Shown here: positions 34,085 to 47,500 of the stretch, piece by piece
How positions within the stretch are numbered: position 1 is the first letter of the stretch
How the letters are laid out: each line of letters begins with the position of its first letter
Assembly (NCBI GenBank): GCA_029964075.1
Contig: CM057149.1
Location: 5,714,465 to 5,778,464 of the forward strand
DNA length: 64,000 nucleotides
Direction: 5' to 3'
DNA from: Patiria pectinifera
Taxonomy: Eukaryota > Echinodermata > Asteroidea > Valvatida > Asterinidae
Notes under the pieces: model-generated
Database searches by the model: none
Told to the model about the DNA's origin: nothing
Seen by the model: only the letters and a program-made list of their open reading frames with translations
Program-made: the position numbers and the translations under genes

Positions 34085-34626
34085 CAGGTGACCCAAAAAA
34101 TGCGACCTCGAAACATTTGCCTTTTTCCCAAAACGTGATCTGATGGTGCTTCAAACAGTGAAACACGTTACCGTTGAAACATTGTCTTTTATTTGTGCAA
34201 TTTCTTATTATGACATATTTATCATGATATATTTTGACATATTTATGATGCTGAAAAAGGTTTAAAGTAGGACTAAGGAGGATAAGATACCTGTTCAGGT
34301 GGAAAATAATAGGTATTTCCATCAAATTCATTTGTACTCTTGTCATATTATATGCAGTGTTGTTTGTGAGGATTAGGCCACAATGTGCTACATGCATTTC
34401 ATGCACAAATATGTACAGTGTAATATCATTGGAATGGACCAAAAATGAGTTTTGTTACATAATTGGCATTTTCTCAGCAACCCAATGTGCTGTTTTAAAG
34501 ATTGTTTTCAGTATTTGAAAGAAAAAACTCTCAGCTTTAATCTGATATCCAAAACATAAAAATTCACAGATCACCTTTTAGAAAAAAGGCAAATATTTGA
34601 CGTTTGCATTTTTTGGGGTCACCCTG
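34085..34626. mobile_element. CAGGGTGACCC element, longer inverted copy
   Basis: Left CAGGTGACCCAAAAAATG, right GGGGTCACCCTG. The right part, reversed, matches the left part of 12308-12671. The flanking TA is lost. Open frames within it look incidental. Confidence 0.75.
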
Positions 34627-34929
34627 CAGATCCATGCACAATGATAAACATACATGGCATACAAATAAATGGAATGGATTGAACATGTACATGTAGCTTC
34701 CCCTTCTACACATGTACATGTGTATTATGTCAGTATCTGATCATATCCTTGCATTTTTTCCCTGCTTTTTTCCTTTTCACGGTTGGTTGAATGATTCATG
34801 ATCTGCATTACATATTATTGTGCATTACATGGTCAGCATGAGTATTATGATATCAGTTATGCAGTTCATCATATTTGCCTATTATATTTAGCAATGCAGG
34901 TGCTTACATATTGAAGCAATAAAGGGAAT

Positions 34930-35535
34930 TGATCTTCAATACATTGCTTGCAAATACTAGTCACTATTGCCATGGAAATGCCATACTGGAGCAAAAACCA
35001 GGCCAAATATTTCTGCATCACAGTTAAATCGGGGTTTTAGTCTGAATGGTGTCTGGTTGTCAAGCTATTTTGGACACTACTTGGCTATTTTTGGACAGTA
35101 AATGCATGGAAAATTAGCAATTGTACACCCCGTTTTGCAATCAAAAGCCAATTTGTATGACATGGAAAATGAAATTGGGTGAGGTTGTATAATTTAACTC
35201 ATGGTAAATATGTATGTAGTTTCATGGGTGTGGTCAGTATCCCAAACTAGATTTGTATGGTATGGAATCTGAAATTGGGTGCGGCTGTATTAATCATGGT
35301 AAAATTTTGATCTTTAATACATTACTTGCAACTAGTAGCTTTTTGCATGGATGCCATATTGGAGCCAAAAAAAAACAGACAAAGACTTCTACTGCGTCAT
35401 ATATAAATCAGGATTTTAGTCTGAAGGGTGTATGTGCATCTTTTGGTCACCCTGAAGGCTATTTTGGACACATTTTGTTCTGCAAATACAATAAAGGCAT
35501 GAAAAATTAGCAATTGTACCCCCATTCTGCAATTC
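34930..35535. repeat. diverged ~375-bp tandem duplication
   Basis: GATCTTCAATACATTGCTTG at 34934 and GATCTTTAATACATTACTTG at 35309 begin two related segments containing TTTTAGTCTGAA, GCTATTTTGGACAC and AAAATTAGCAATTGTAC. A third partial relative follows near 35740-35850 (GGTATGGAATCTGAAATTGG). Confidence 0.65.
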
Positions 35536-36310
35536 AAAGCTAATTTGAATATCCATGTTTTTTATACATGCCGCCATAAATGTATCCCTTTTTCTTTGGT
35601 ATTGGGAAAGAATCCATTTGCATGACCACAGCTTGCCAGTTTAACCTATCTTTCCATCAACTCATCAGTGCACAGGCAAAAATAATTGATCCGTTTTAAT
35701 GCAAGTTTGTAGAGACTGGTCAACTTTACTGGATTTGAATGGTATGGAATCTGAAATTGGGTGTGGTTGTTTGAATCATGGTAAATATGTATGTAATTTC
35801 ATGGGTGTGGTTTGCTATGGGTGTGGTCAGTAATAAATTGATATTATCCCAAATTACTTCGGCAAAATTGGTGTGTTATGTTAAAAATAAGTAGGTGCAC
35901 TTTAACCGATTAGGTTTGGCAATGGTACGATGACAGTCTGTTCTTGGAGGACGTGGTTCCAAATAAACTCATGTGTTACTGGTTTCCCATGTTACTTTGC
36001 AATTAATGGGTGTGGTTACTTGTGATGAATATGTATTAACTGTAGTATTCAAAGCGGAGTATGGTTTAAATCATGGTGAATTTGTCTTATATGGTAGATG
36101 TGGGTGTGGCTTAATATCCATAACAAAGCTCAATGGCTCATTTTGTAGTGTGGAAAATGATAGGCAGGGCTTGGCCTGGGAGTGGTTTTATTTTCATTAC
36201 TGCACAGACATCATGGAATGAAAATGAGACTGGCTTTGTGTTATGGGAGTGGTTTGGTATTATTGGAGTGGCTTGGTGTTATGGGAGTGACTTGGTATTA
36301 TGGCAGTGAC

Positions 36311-36608
36311 TTGATTTGATTGGTATAACTTAATATAATGGGCATGGCAGAATGATAGATATTATGTATAGCTTTGGTATGTGGGTATGGTCAATTAAAA
36401 TGGGAGTGGTTAACTGAATGTGGGCGGGGCAATGGTTGAAGTGACTGGTAGGTGGTGTGGGAGTGGCTTGATTTGATTGGTATAACTTAATATAATGGGC
36501 ATGGCAGAATGATGGATATTATGTATAGCTTTGTTATGTGGGTGTGGTCAATTAAAATGGGAGTGGTTAACTGAATGTGGGCGGGGCAATGGTTGAAGTG
36601 ACTGGTAG
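36311..36608. repeat. 157-bp tandem duplication
   Basis: TTGATTTGATTGGTATAACT starts at 36311 and again at 36468; the copies differ at few positions. Just upstream (36230-36310) are degenerate GGGAGTGGCTTGGTATTAT units. Confidence 0.88.
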
Positions 36609-36792
36609 AAATCCTGTAAGTGCATACCTGTATGCTCTGAATTGTAGGTGCTGGTACCCATACGCGCTTTACGTGTCTTGAACGAGAAAACAGACACAAA
36701 TATTTACATACAAACAATGTACATCTGGATATCTCAGGCACAACAGTAAGTGGAACACAGGAAAAGAAATTGAGATGAAGAAAAAGTTGACA

Positions 36793-37296
36793 TTAAAGGG
36801 ATATTACAGCCTGGAATACGCCCAATTGGGCTACAAAATGCTAAATAATACTTTAAAGTAGCTTATAAACGTCCACACAACCATCCTATAAAAACTGGGC
36901 GTGTTTGTGTTACTCTTGTGAGAACCATGCAAGAACGAATTTCAGGGTCACAATTTTGTCCCGAATACTGAGCTGTTTAGTGCTAGTTGGGATTCCAGCC
37001 GCACAGTGGTTGCCTTCTGCAGACGTGTAAGAAACAACATTTGTGTACTAGTGTTGTTTGTAATTTATGTGACACACACAATGTGTATCGTACATTAAAT
37101 GAAAACGACAGGAAAAAGTTATACGTACTTCGTCCTATCCAATGTAAACAATCAGGGTGTTTTTTTTTCATCTTTTTTTTTGGAGAATGGTAAGCCATTA
37201 GGTTAGTTTCCTTTCAACTAGACCTTTAAAATAGTACATGTATAACAATTTAAAATACAAAATTTTCCGATATTTTAGGCCGTAATGCCCCTTTAA
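36793..37296. mobile_element. TTAA-flanked MITE, second terminal type
   Basis: TTAAAGGGATATTACAGCCT at the left and GGCCGTAATGCCCCTTTAA at the right. 504 bp, interior unrelated to the 4.2-kb family. Confidence 0.75.
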
Positions 37297-38408
37297 ACTT
37301 CACTTACATTCACTGTACATGTTCAACACTTGAAATATACAAAACAATTACGACAAGGTAAAACACACACGTTGGCAAACATTCACAAACACAACGATCA
37401 GCATTCAGTAACTTGCATACAGTTAACTGTCGAGGACAAAATCTCCCTAGCTGAGGGGTCTTTTCAATTTTAATCTGTACAGGAGATGGACAGTTTATAT
37501 TATGACTGTGTTTGCTTGCTCTGAAGGTGGGCTCAGGACAAGTTGCTCATCTTAATATCTTGCTCAATATTTGTTAAGTATGGTGTGTTTACGTATGAGT
37601 ATTTTGTTTCTGTTTAAGATACGTAATTGTCAGCAGAATGATGGGAACAAATCTCATAAATTACATGTACTTTTTAGAGTCTTCCTATTTCACATAAAAA
37701 ATCTGATGTACAATTTTAACCTGTTACATGTTGGTGTTTCAATTTGTGAAACATTGTCAAATACCCAAGTGGGAAGATTTAAGTTTATGATAAAGAATAG
37801 CTTTAATGCTTCTGTTTCAATTAAAACAATGCTAATTTTAAAATGATTAAAAATAAAATAATTAAAATACTGAATTTCTGTATTTGCCCTTGTGATTTGT
37901 TTGATACAATACTGACGAAGACACTGTTCCTGAATTCGCACATTTGATGATGCTCCATATTTTCCATAATAAAAAATAAGATTTGACAAAGTCACCCTTT
38001 TTTTTTCTCGAGGAAACACCAAGTGGACTTAGCTTAAATGATAATTTGTCACACACCTGTTTTGCTGTTGGCTTGGTTGTTTTGAGTCCGTCAATTTGGT
38101 AAACATTGATGCAACCTTTAGGGAAAACAAACTCATTCAAGTTTTGCATCTACGCTTTTTTTATTTGACATTTTGGACAAGATCTAAACTACTCAGAAAA
38201 ACGCCAACTACATGTACATGAAGCGCCAACTGTATATGGACTCCCTGCAGGCACTTTAAAGAGAACATACTCGAGAAGGTGAGGTACGGTGAGAGCGCAA
38301 AATGAGTGCTAAATTGGTTCGCAAATTCCTCTGACTGAGCTGACCGCAAGCAAATGGCAGCAATTGAGCTAAAAATTATCTTCAAAACTAACATGACTAA
38401 AGCGTGCT

Positions 38409-38930
38409 TTAAAGATATAGTCCATCATTTGTAATTTGTGCATTTTGTTCGTTTGAAGCAACAAAAGTGTTCAAAATCTAATGAAGGATACTGAACAACT
38501 AACCTGATGAAGTTTCAGCTCAGCTTCAGCTGTATATTCCGAGAAAAACAGCATTCTAGGATCTCAATTTCAAATCACAAGTTGCTGAATCAAGTTTTGA
38601 ATTGTTTTGAATTGTAGCTATACGCGATGTCGCGCACTGATCCGACGAATTATAGCAACCGCACGCGCCAGTGCGTCGTGCCAATGCTTGCGCGCGCTGC
38701 GCCGAATAACAAAACGAACTACTAATTTAAAATTTCCAACGGTGCGTCTTAAGACGCACCGCCGTTGGAAAGGCCTTCTTTCGTTGATTACTTCAAAATG
38801 ATAGCTTGCCAGAAAGATTAATTTCACAGGGAGTTAAGTCCACTTACTATCTTTCAACCAAGTATGTTTTTCAACAATAATACGCCAGTTACTTTTTCGG
38901 ATGGCTGCAAATGATGGACTACAGCTTTAA
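38409..38930. mobile_element. TTAA-flanked MITE related to 24613-25163
   Basis: TTAAAGATATAGTCCATCAT at the left, ATGATGGACTACAGCTTTAA at the right. Contains a hairpin CAACGGTGCGTCTTAAGACG around 38739, analogous in position to that of the 4.2-kb family. Confidence 0.75.
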
Positions 38931-39233
38931 TAAATAAAAATTAGTGTCATTTTTTCCCCTCAAATTTCTGAGGGTGCCGAGGATGTACATCTACATGTGG
39001 TTTCGCATGGAGTCCATACACAGAAGTTAACACGGGTGAAGCGAACGAACATTTGAAAAGCCTTTGGGTGCGACTTTTAAGATTTTGGTGGTTGAGCCTA
39101 CAGATGTGCATCTAAAGATACTGGAAATGCTTAACACAAGCAAAGCTACATGTACCACGTAGGAAGGAATCATCTTTGGATCATGCAATTTTCAGACACC
39201 AGTGCCATACATGTAGGTGAGGGAACAGGAGCC

Positions 39234-39300
39234 CCAGGGAGGGGGTGGGGGAGGGGGTGGGGAGTGGGGTACAGGCCTCCCCTTGTACCCCCCTCTCCAC
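39234..39300. repeat. G-rich low-complexity tract
   Basis: GGGAGGGGGTGGGGGAGGGG-type sequence; could form a G-quadruplex on the plus strand. Confidence 0.7.
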
Positions 39301-41184
39301 TTAGAATTTAGAAAGCTTGTATTGTTTGAAACCCTTTGATTCCCTACCCAGCCCCAACCCAACCCCATCACCACATGTCCGTTGCAAATCTTCTCAAAGT
39401 CAGACAAGGAAAAGTCACCAGACAATGACAAAAGGGGCTACTAAAACTGACTTCAAAATCAAAAACTAAGTTGGAGAAGACCATATCACCTCATGAAATT
39501 AATCTTATTCAACTAGCAAATTGATTATTAAAAACCTAAATGCCCGATTCAAAATATTTTTTTTGCTTATTGGTAATTCTGGGTGGAACTTCAGCTTTGC
39601 TTCTAACAAAAATATTTACGTACATGTGTACACTTCAATGCTGAACAATTCAAGTGTACGAAAGGGTAAACCACAACAGATATGAGAAATGAAAAGGATT
39701 TTCCCCACATACAATAACTTGCTTTCAGTTTCTGAAAATATGTTTCATTTTGGTGTTTATTTTTTGTAATGTTCTCAATTTTAACTTGTATTATAATGGG
39801 GCTTTTCCTAAAGGCTGTGGCTTTCCTAATGGAAAACTAAACAGTGTCCGACGTTAGAAAATCAATATTTTACCAAAAGAAAGAAAATTAAATCAACTGG
39901 AATATACTAAGCAAAAAATATAATGCAAAAGGAAAGTACATTGTTAATAAACCTTAAAGGAAAATAGAAAAAAAAATTCTACATGTCTACCATACATGAC
40001 ATCCTCTCATGCATACGGGCAGAAATAAAACATATGTTATTACCAATTACTTAGAAATTTAAAAAGAAATAGAAAGGTTTAATATATTTCTGAGCCAAGT
40101 GCATGCTGTACATGTAGGAGTATGACAAAATTTTATTAACTTAAAACACTGTTTAAAACAGAATATCACTTTTTATAAACGTAACAACAAAACACACACA
40201 AAAATTTACAGCATGGAATTTTTGGGTTTTTGTATCAAATGGGGAAGTGGGAGACATCAAAGATTGTTAGAGGCATGCTGATTCAGATGACGACATATGG
40301 TCACTGAAATGAAAGACAAATAATATTTTGTATCATGATGGAAAAAAATCCTGTTAAACAGAAACCTTTAGAATAATATTCCAGTCAAAAGAAGTTGTAA
40401 TGTGACTGACAGTATACAGGGCCACTGTTTTGAAAGCATTATTGGGGGAGGGGGGGGGGAGGAAAAAATATTTTGTGCCTACTTTTTCTCTTCAGTTTAT
40501 TTTCTCCTACAATTTAAAAATGATCTTTTCTTCTTTGTTCAAGGTTTTTGGGCAATTTAGTTAAATCCCAAGACAAAAATACAGCACATTGTCCTTTTGA
40601 AATTATGGACATACTTCTTTTTTTGGGGGGGGGGGGTCATTTTATCACAACATGTACCCCTGGCTTCAAGTTTTGAGATCTAAATCATGGATTTATTTAT
40701 TTTACTGTTAATGAGAAATTTCAAATTTAAAACCTGAAAGGCCCTGGTAATCACCAATAAATATGCGAATTTCTTTGTTACTCAATGATTTCAAAACTCC
40801 TTCCCATTTAAAAGCTAGAAAAAACTATAGGTAGGGAGGGGGAGGGGGAGAGGACCGGTTGTTAACTGTGCTTCGACTGGATAAGCTAGCGTTTGATTGG
40901 TCAAAGGGTCAAAGGGTCAAGGTCAATGGAACAGTGTACTGCAAGTGTGTAGAGCATGCATAATATTCAAGGTTATTGGGCAGATGTTAGAAATTGTTTA
41001 TAGTTTACTGGAAAGACAGCTGGCAAAATTAATCTGAAAGGAACAAAAAAATTGTTAATGGAGAAAATGCAGAGACCATTCCCATGCGCAGTCAGACAGG
41101 TGCCCTGTTAAAAAAAATGGAGGGTTCCGGTTCACATACAAACTGTAATCGGTGGGACTGTGCCATTCACTAGGATAGGGAAGA

Positions 41185-41436
41185 TCAGACATCCTGGCCG
41201 TGGAATCCTTTGGGCACACTGCGGCTGACGATACGCGTGGCCGTGGTGTAAGAACTCCCCGAGCTTCGTCTGTTGGGTTCTCGAGGAGAAACTCTGGACG
41301 ATTCTTTGGCAGACTCTCTGCCGGATTCTCTAGCTGTGTCCCAAGCCGAATCCCTGGCCGAATTCCTGGCCGAATCCCTGGCCGAATCTCTAGCCGAATC
41401 TCGCCTAAACTGTTTTTTTTTTACAAAATTATCCAA
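41185..41436 (-). other. small open frame with DSAR repeats, coding status uncertain
   Basis: An 83-codon frame on the minus strand reads MDNFVKKKQFRRDSARDSAR and ends TRIVSRSVPKGFHGQDV. The repeat is a 12-bp unit (GATTCGGCCAGG type) at about 41320-41400. It could be an SR-like terminal exon, but the only upstream AG is preceded by an A-run, not pyrimidines. No neighbouring exon was found. Confidence 0.2.
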
Positions 41437-42419
41437 ATAATATCATGAACAATGAATGAAAAACAAATATGTCAATGTAAAAAAAAAAAGGACTGGAATC
41501 ACTAGATTAATTGTGAATTAACCAGGGATCCAGACCAGTAATAATACAAGTTTATATCAGAACAATAGGCAGGTTCCCTGCTTGGTGTTGACACTTCAAA
41601 GTTGATAACTTGCAGCTTTAATTTAACATGTAAGGTATAGTCGTACATGCCTGAAGGCAAGTTCATATAGGTCACTGTGAAACTATCAAATATTTATGTA
41701 CAACCAGGAGCAGACATTTATTTCTGCTAAAGACTTAGGAAAAGTACTGGTACATTGACAGTAGCTTTATGGTCGATGTAATTCTGAGCTTATTAGTATA
41801 CCTACTAATTAACCTACTAGAGCAGACATTGACATTTCTCATAGATCAACATCTCTTCGAAGAAATTGTGTCACATAACAGCAGTACAGCCTATAACTCA
41901 AATTTTGACATTGTTCCTTCAAATTTTGTACGGGATCTTAATAGAAGTAGATCCAAGATAGCTGAAAATGGGAAGGGATATAATCTCCAACATAATAATC
42001 TCCTGCTCTTTGGTAACTTTGGCACAGCAGTTCAATCATGCACAAACATGGTTAGCAGACACTCACAACAGAATGATTGGGCTGAATTGGTTGCTATGCA
42101 TGAAACATGATTTGTTGTCAGATATCTTATCCAATACTTTGATAGCAAATTAAAAGTCAAATGATTGCACAAAACCATTGGCAAATAACAGCGAGATAAA
42201 CAAGTCTTGTCACTGCACGTACTAATGTGGTTTGGAAGGGATGGGCTCTGTCAATACATGTAGTTGTTTAATTTTTCATAACATTTTATGTAAGATATGT
42301 TTTTCCTTGACTTCGTCTCAGCATCTGCTTTATTTTTTTCCAGCTCCAGGTTCATAGGAAGCCTGCTAAATATGAACCAACTGAATATACACCTTACTGA
42401 AAATTTAAACAAAGAAATT

Positions 42420-42491
42420 GACTGGAGCGGGGCTTGACCCTGCAACCTCCGGATAACCGTTCCGGAGCTCTACCAACTGAGCTATCCAGCC
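42420..42491 (-). repeat. tRNA-like sequence, probably a SINE head or pseudogene
   Basis: Folds as a cloverleaf on the minus strand: acceptor GGCTGGA/TCCAGTC, D-arm GCTC/GAGC with box A TAGCTCAGTTGG, anticodon stem CCGGA/TCCGG, T-arm GCAGG/CCCGC. The loop lacks T33 and box B is altered (GGGTCAAGCCC), so a working tRNA is unlikely. Confidence 0.6.
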
Positions 42492-42691
42492 CTATGTTGG
42501 TGGTTCCCCAATTTGTCAATATCTTTGTTCAGGGGCGCCTTGCCTTGCATGTTTATGACATAATCTCATGATTCTATGAGAGCAACACCGACATGAACAA
42601 ATGTAAGTTAACAGGTCAGGGAACTAGACTCCTTCATGTAAAATCTTAAAGCAAAAGACAATGACAAAGTTCAGGGTTTTGGTCCCCCCTC

Positions 42692-42858
42692 AGGGGCGGA
42701 TCCAGCTTAGGCTCAAAGGGGGGGGGGTAGCAGTATGGGGGTTTGCAGGCATGTGCAACGCTTTTCTGCATGATTTTCTTAATTTTTTTTGTGGCCGGGG
42801 GCTGGGGGTGTTGTGGGTATTAGACCACCTTAAATCCCCCTATAAATCCACCACTGCC
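42692..42858. mobile_element. possible short MITE with CAGGGGCGGATCCAG end
   Basis: The left end CAGGGGCGGATCCAG is roughly mirrored by AAATCCACCACTGCCCC. The ends are diverged and no duplication is clear. Confidence 0.35.
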
Positions 42859-44078
42859 CCGCCCTCCCATGTCCCATCTGTGGACTGTGCTGCCCTCTAC
42901 TGGTGAGACCGTGAGGGTATTAAGATATGCAAGACAACCTTGCGACACACACAACAAAGTGCTCATCATAAGATGCTTGGCCAGCCATGTGTGTCTAATA
43001 CAACGGCTGCTAAATCTCTTGAGAATCGATGTGCCATTTCATAATGATGTGCCATTTCATAACACTCCACTGCCTCAGTTTTTTATACGTGTACATGGAC
43101 ACCTCCCTTCTTGTGGATAATTTACACTTCAACTTGGAATATTTACATGAAATATCTTTTTGCCCTTAAAGATACATTTGTACTGAGGCCCGCAACGTAA
43201 AAATGGGTAGATTGCAAAATGGATTTTTCTTTTTTAAAACCTTTGTAATGCCTGGTATTTATAGAAATTGAAGATGTGCATGTTTGTCATTTCCTAATCA
43301 AAATGCAGCCATGTAAAACTCCATTCCAAGTTGGCACCAAACTAAAAGTTCCTGAGAGTTTCAACCCCCATTCGGCAAAAAACTAGTAGCAAATTCTTTG
43401 TGCAACTTTCCCCTTCCAGTTTTAACTTTGTCGTTAATCGGTGTCGTACATGTACATGCAATTTGGAAACTCCTACCAAAGGAGCCAGAAAAATTTACAT
43501 ACGGTACCTGACACAACGGCAATTTTAAAGACATAGTGTCCCTGCTCAATGCAAAGTTCCTTTTGTTCTATAAACAATTTTTTCAATTTTGTATGTTTCA
43601 TTTTATTAGGGAGAAAAAAACTTCTTTTTTTTCCTATTTTGTGCATATCCCTTGGAGAAAAGGCCATATTTGGGGTTGCTTTATCTCTATAATGCACAAT
43701 GATAAGCCGGAACAATTGTCTGGCTGCAAATTATTTGATATTTCTCATGTAATTATCAACAAGGGCAAATTCAATCCATGCCTCATTCAAAAGTGAATAA
43801 CTTTGTATTGCTGCAAAGATAGCAATTCACAACAAATCTAGTTTGGGGAAACTCAAAAACAGGACAGTACATCTTGAAAATCAAAGAGGGAAACAATCAT
43901 CTGATATTGATCCTGAAGTCTTGGGTTCTGTCCTGAGCTAAATCAGACTGGTCCATACTGTCAGGGATCACAGCATATGGGTCTGCAAATTGCTTCTTGG
44001 CAGGGGTACAGAGAGGGAAGTGGAGATGGGGGGTATGGGGGTAAAGATGGGGTTATTGTATGTTTAGTATGTTGACTG

Positions 44079-44575
44079 AGACCCATTCTAGACGCCGTGC
44101 TACTGCCGCGCCAAACTTAATTGAAACGAGTGCAGCAATTGCTCGCTAAAGCACTGCAGTTGCTCTTAACATAGAACTGTTTGCATTTGGAGAAACTGGC
44201 CAGATTAAAGCAGTTCAAGCAGTTCAATGAACTTTCAGCACTATCAAAATATTTGCGCCAATATCACTCCCCTTAGTGCACGTACGCGAAAGAGGGTATT
44301 GTGGGTGTGCTGCATTTCTAAAATTTTAATTGATCCCAACTTGGAATTGAATTGAGTTCGGCGCAGCAATGGCATGGCCTTTAGAACAGTGCCATGCCAC
44401 TGCTGTTCGGAATGACAATAGCATGACAGCCCTGTCGAGGCAAAGGTTGGCTTCGCGCCGAACTCAATTTGCCGAGCCAATTGGTCCTAAACGCCATGCT
44501 ATCACCAAGCCAAAGTTTAAAAAGTCAAATTAATTCAGTTCAGCACGGCAGTAACACTGCATCTAGAATGGGTCT
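44079..44575. mobile_element. TIR element with AGACCCATTCTAGA termini
   Basis: Left AGACCCATTCTAGACGC and right GCATCTAGAATGGGTCT are inverted (one mismatch in 17). 497 bp, no coding capacity, no duplication seen. Confidence 0.75.
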
Positions 44576-47500
44576 AATACAGGGACCACAATTTCAAAGC
44601 ATTTTCTGAGGTGATAAAGCAAATGTGTGCATGTCCTTAAATTTTTGCAAGTAGTGTAAACAGCCTTTTGGGCAAGGGTGCACACATGCAAGTGTAAAAA
44701 CCTGTGTGCATGCTGGGTACGTACCACCTCCATAAAATAGCGTTCAATTGTGGTCACCAGTTTATTTTATATCAAGGTGTTTTATGGAAGATGGAACAAA
44801 TAACCCGGCTGTTCTGAATTTGTTACTTTTGTGTGCTACATGCTTGTTACCCCTGTGGTATTTAATGGATTACTGGCTGTGCAAGATTAGAAAATCATAA
44901 AAAAATAATTCAGTTTATTCTGAGTCAATTGGTTATTCAAATAACAGAATCATAAAGGAAGCAAATGGGCTGATATGCAAATATGACTTTACAACAGGTA
45001 AAAGTTTTGTATAAAAAAAAAAGCTGACTATGCTTGAAGCTTTGTGGCATTCAAAACAAAACTGCAGGTGAAATTATGTATGCTTAATTATTCAAAATCT
45101 CTTCAAAACATTTTAGCCTTTGCTGGTCAGTGCTTGCCTAGTACAACGGGCCTTATGCACGAGTTGGCTATGTTTGTCATGTTCCCTGAATGTATTTTTA
45201 CAAATTGTGAACTGTCGAATGGCATGGTGCCAGACTATTTATTCGCTATAGCCACTTTCATTTTTTTTTCACAAATTTTAAATTATTCATCAGAGCAGAC
45301 TGGTACTAATTTGTAACGTCATTGCTTTCATTTCTCTACGCAAGTTCAAAAAATGAAGATTTTGCCTCACTCTCAATCCAATATGGCCGACTCATGAATA
45401 AGGCCCATGCTGCTCAGTATGTGCGTACATGTCCTTAGTTAAAAGGTGTTGTTGAAGCAGTGAGTGTGGCTGAAGTGATGTCGTTTGGGAGACATTTTAG
45501 GTCAGGGTTCATGTATGAGATCATGGACTGACTACATTGTGGTGACAGACTTGGCAGTTCCATGCATATTAACACCATTTCATCATTTCTGACATTATCA
45601 TGCTTCGCATTCCAAGACAAATCATAAAAATCATTCCAATGTTCGCAATCAGGATGCAATTTTAAATTCATATACGAACTCAATTTAGAGTTGTTTCTAC
45701 CAAATACTTGGATTTCAATGAGAAATTATGTGGGTGCGAAAAAAAACCCCAAATATTGAAATTCAATTGACTTTACATTATGTTTGAGCAAGAAGGGGAA
45801 ACATTTGTACATGTACCACTTATTTTTTTTTCCCATAGTGATCTACATGCATACATTAGCTACAGGCAAACTTTATTTGAAAGAAAAAATGGCAATTTTA
45901 GCACATTTAGTCTAGAATATTTTTGAGAAACCTATAATAATCACTCAGAAGAACTATTTAGCAAGCTCAACAGAGGGGGTAGCAATCCTCCTATTAAATA
46001 GGTTGGTTTCTGGTTACATTGGAGCCCCAAAACTGTTTGGACTTTGATGAGAGATCACTTTAACATCACCTAGCTTGAGGCAAAACATATCTACATCAAG
46101 TGAATGTTTGCAAAATTTCAGAGTAGAAATACAAGATTTCTATAAAAACTACTATTGATTTCATGTCAGTTTCACACAAACGTACATCTTTGACAGGCAT
46201 TTTCCGGTCAGTCTTTGCCAACAGAGGTAACTTAGCAATAAAAAAAATATATTGTAGTTTGTTTTTTCTCATACTGAAGTAATCAGAACACAAGTGGTCG
46301 ATTTTGCACATCATTTGAGAAAGGCTTGAACTTGGGGTCAAGCTGTTGCTAGGCAGTTGCTAGGCCAATGCAGGGTCTTGCAATTTAGTTCTTAAAGTGT
46401 GTAGAGTTTCAGTCTGTGAGTCATATTGTCTGGTTTTCAATTTATAAGAGACGTAGAAAAAAAACACTGTTTTCTTAGGGCTTTACGGCTACAAATTTCT
46501 GCAGAATGGTTTGAAAAATGAGTCAACAGGAAAAAAGGAAAATAAGTTCCACATGTGCAGAGCAGTAGTACTCCTCTTAAATCTTAAGAAAATTTTAAAG
46601 AAATTGCAGAATTTGAAAAGAGAAATATCCTGTCTCTTAAACGCTGGGCCATCATTTAACAAATTTAATAAGGAAAGAATATCCGAGACCTCAACTTTTG
46701 ATACTCTTTGCAAATATATTTAGGTTGGGAACAAAAGGCAAATGTTCTGCGACAACATATTTTCGAGAAATGAGATATGACATGAAATAATATTTAACTA
46801 CCAGTAGGTGTAGGCTACACCTTAAAACAATAAAAATGCCTGGAAAAGCAGGTGATAAAACAATGACAATCTTGTCTTAAGTTAATGGCAACTGTGAAGC
46901 ATGATGTTAATGTTAATGGTGAACAGATGATGTTATTATTGCAAACATTGAAATGCATGATGCTGTCAATGAGTTTGAAAGTGTAGCACCCAACACCATC
47001 TGCAGCTAAGGGCGTGTTACTTCAGAATAGCGCCTGACTGATTTCCTGACATATAACAGGCTGATTCCATAGTTCTACCAAAAGGTATATTTCTAAGTAA
47101 CACATGACAAGTAAAAATATTAAAATAGATACATTGCTTCAAAATGCACTTTTGGCCAAGTGCTGTGGTCCAGTTTGAATTTGATTGTAATGTGCTTTTT
47201 GTGCCGATGAGGTATTTTGGTGCAATTTATCTTTTTGAGGGAAAGTATAGGAGGATGTCGATGAGAACGAAGACCAAACACTTCAAATATGATTTTTAGA
47301 CAATATTTTAAAGCATGGACAATTGAAGGGAACAAAATTATCCAAATTATTCGCTGGTAAAACCATGCAGCTTCATAATTCTAATATTGAGATCAATAAA
47401 TATGCATAAACTGGCGATCAGGAGATGACAAACTTCAAGTTGAGCTGATGGCATTTTGACGAAAACTGGCCTCTTTGCAGCGATTCCAGAGCCAGCAGCT

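Noticed and set aside
33954-34442. 162-codon minus frame
   Set aside because: Lies mostly within the CAGGGTG element at 34085-34626 and is not preserved in the related copy at 12.3 kb.
42420-42491. Functional tRNA gene
   Set aside because: Cloverleaf pairs well but T33 and the T-loop consensus are missing; better read as a SINE head or pseudogene.
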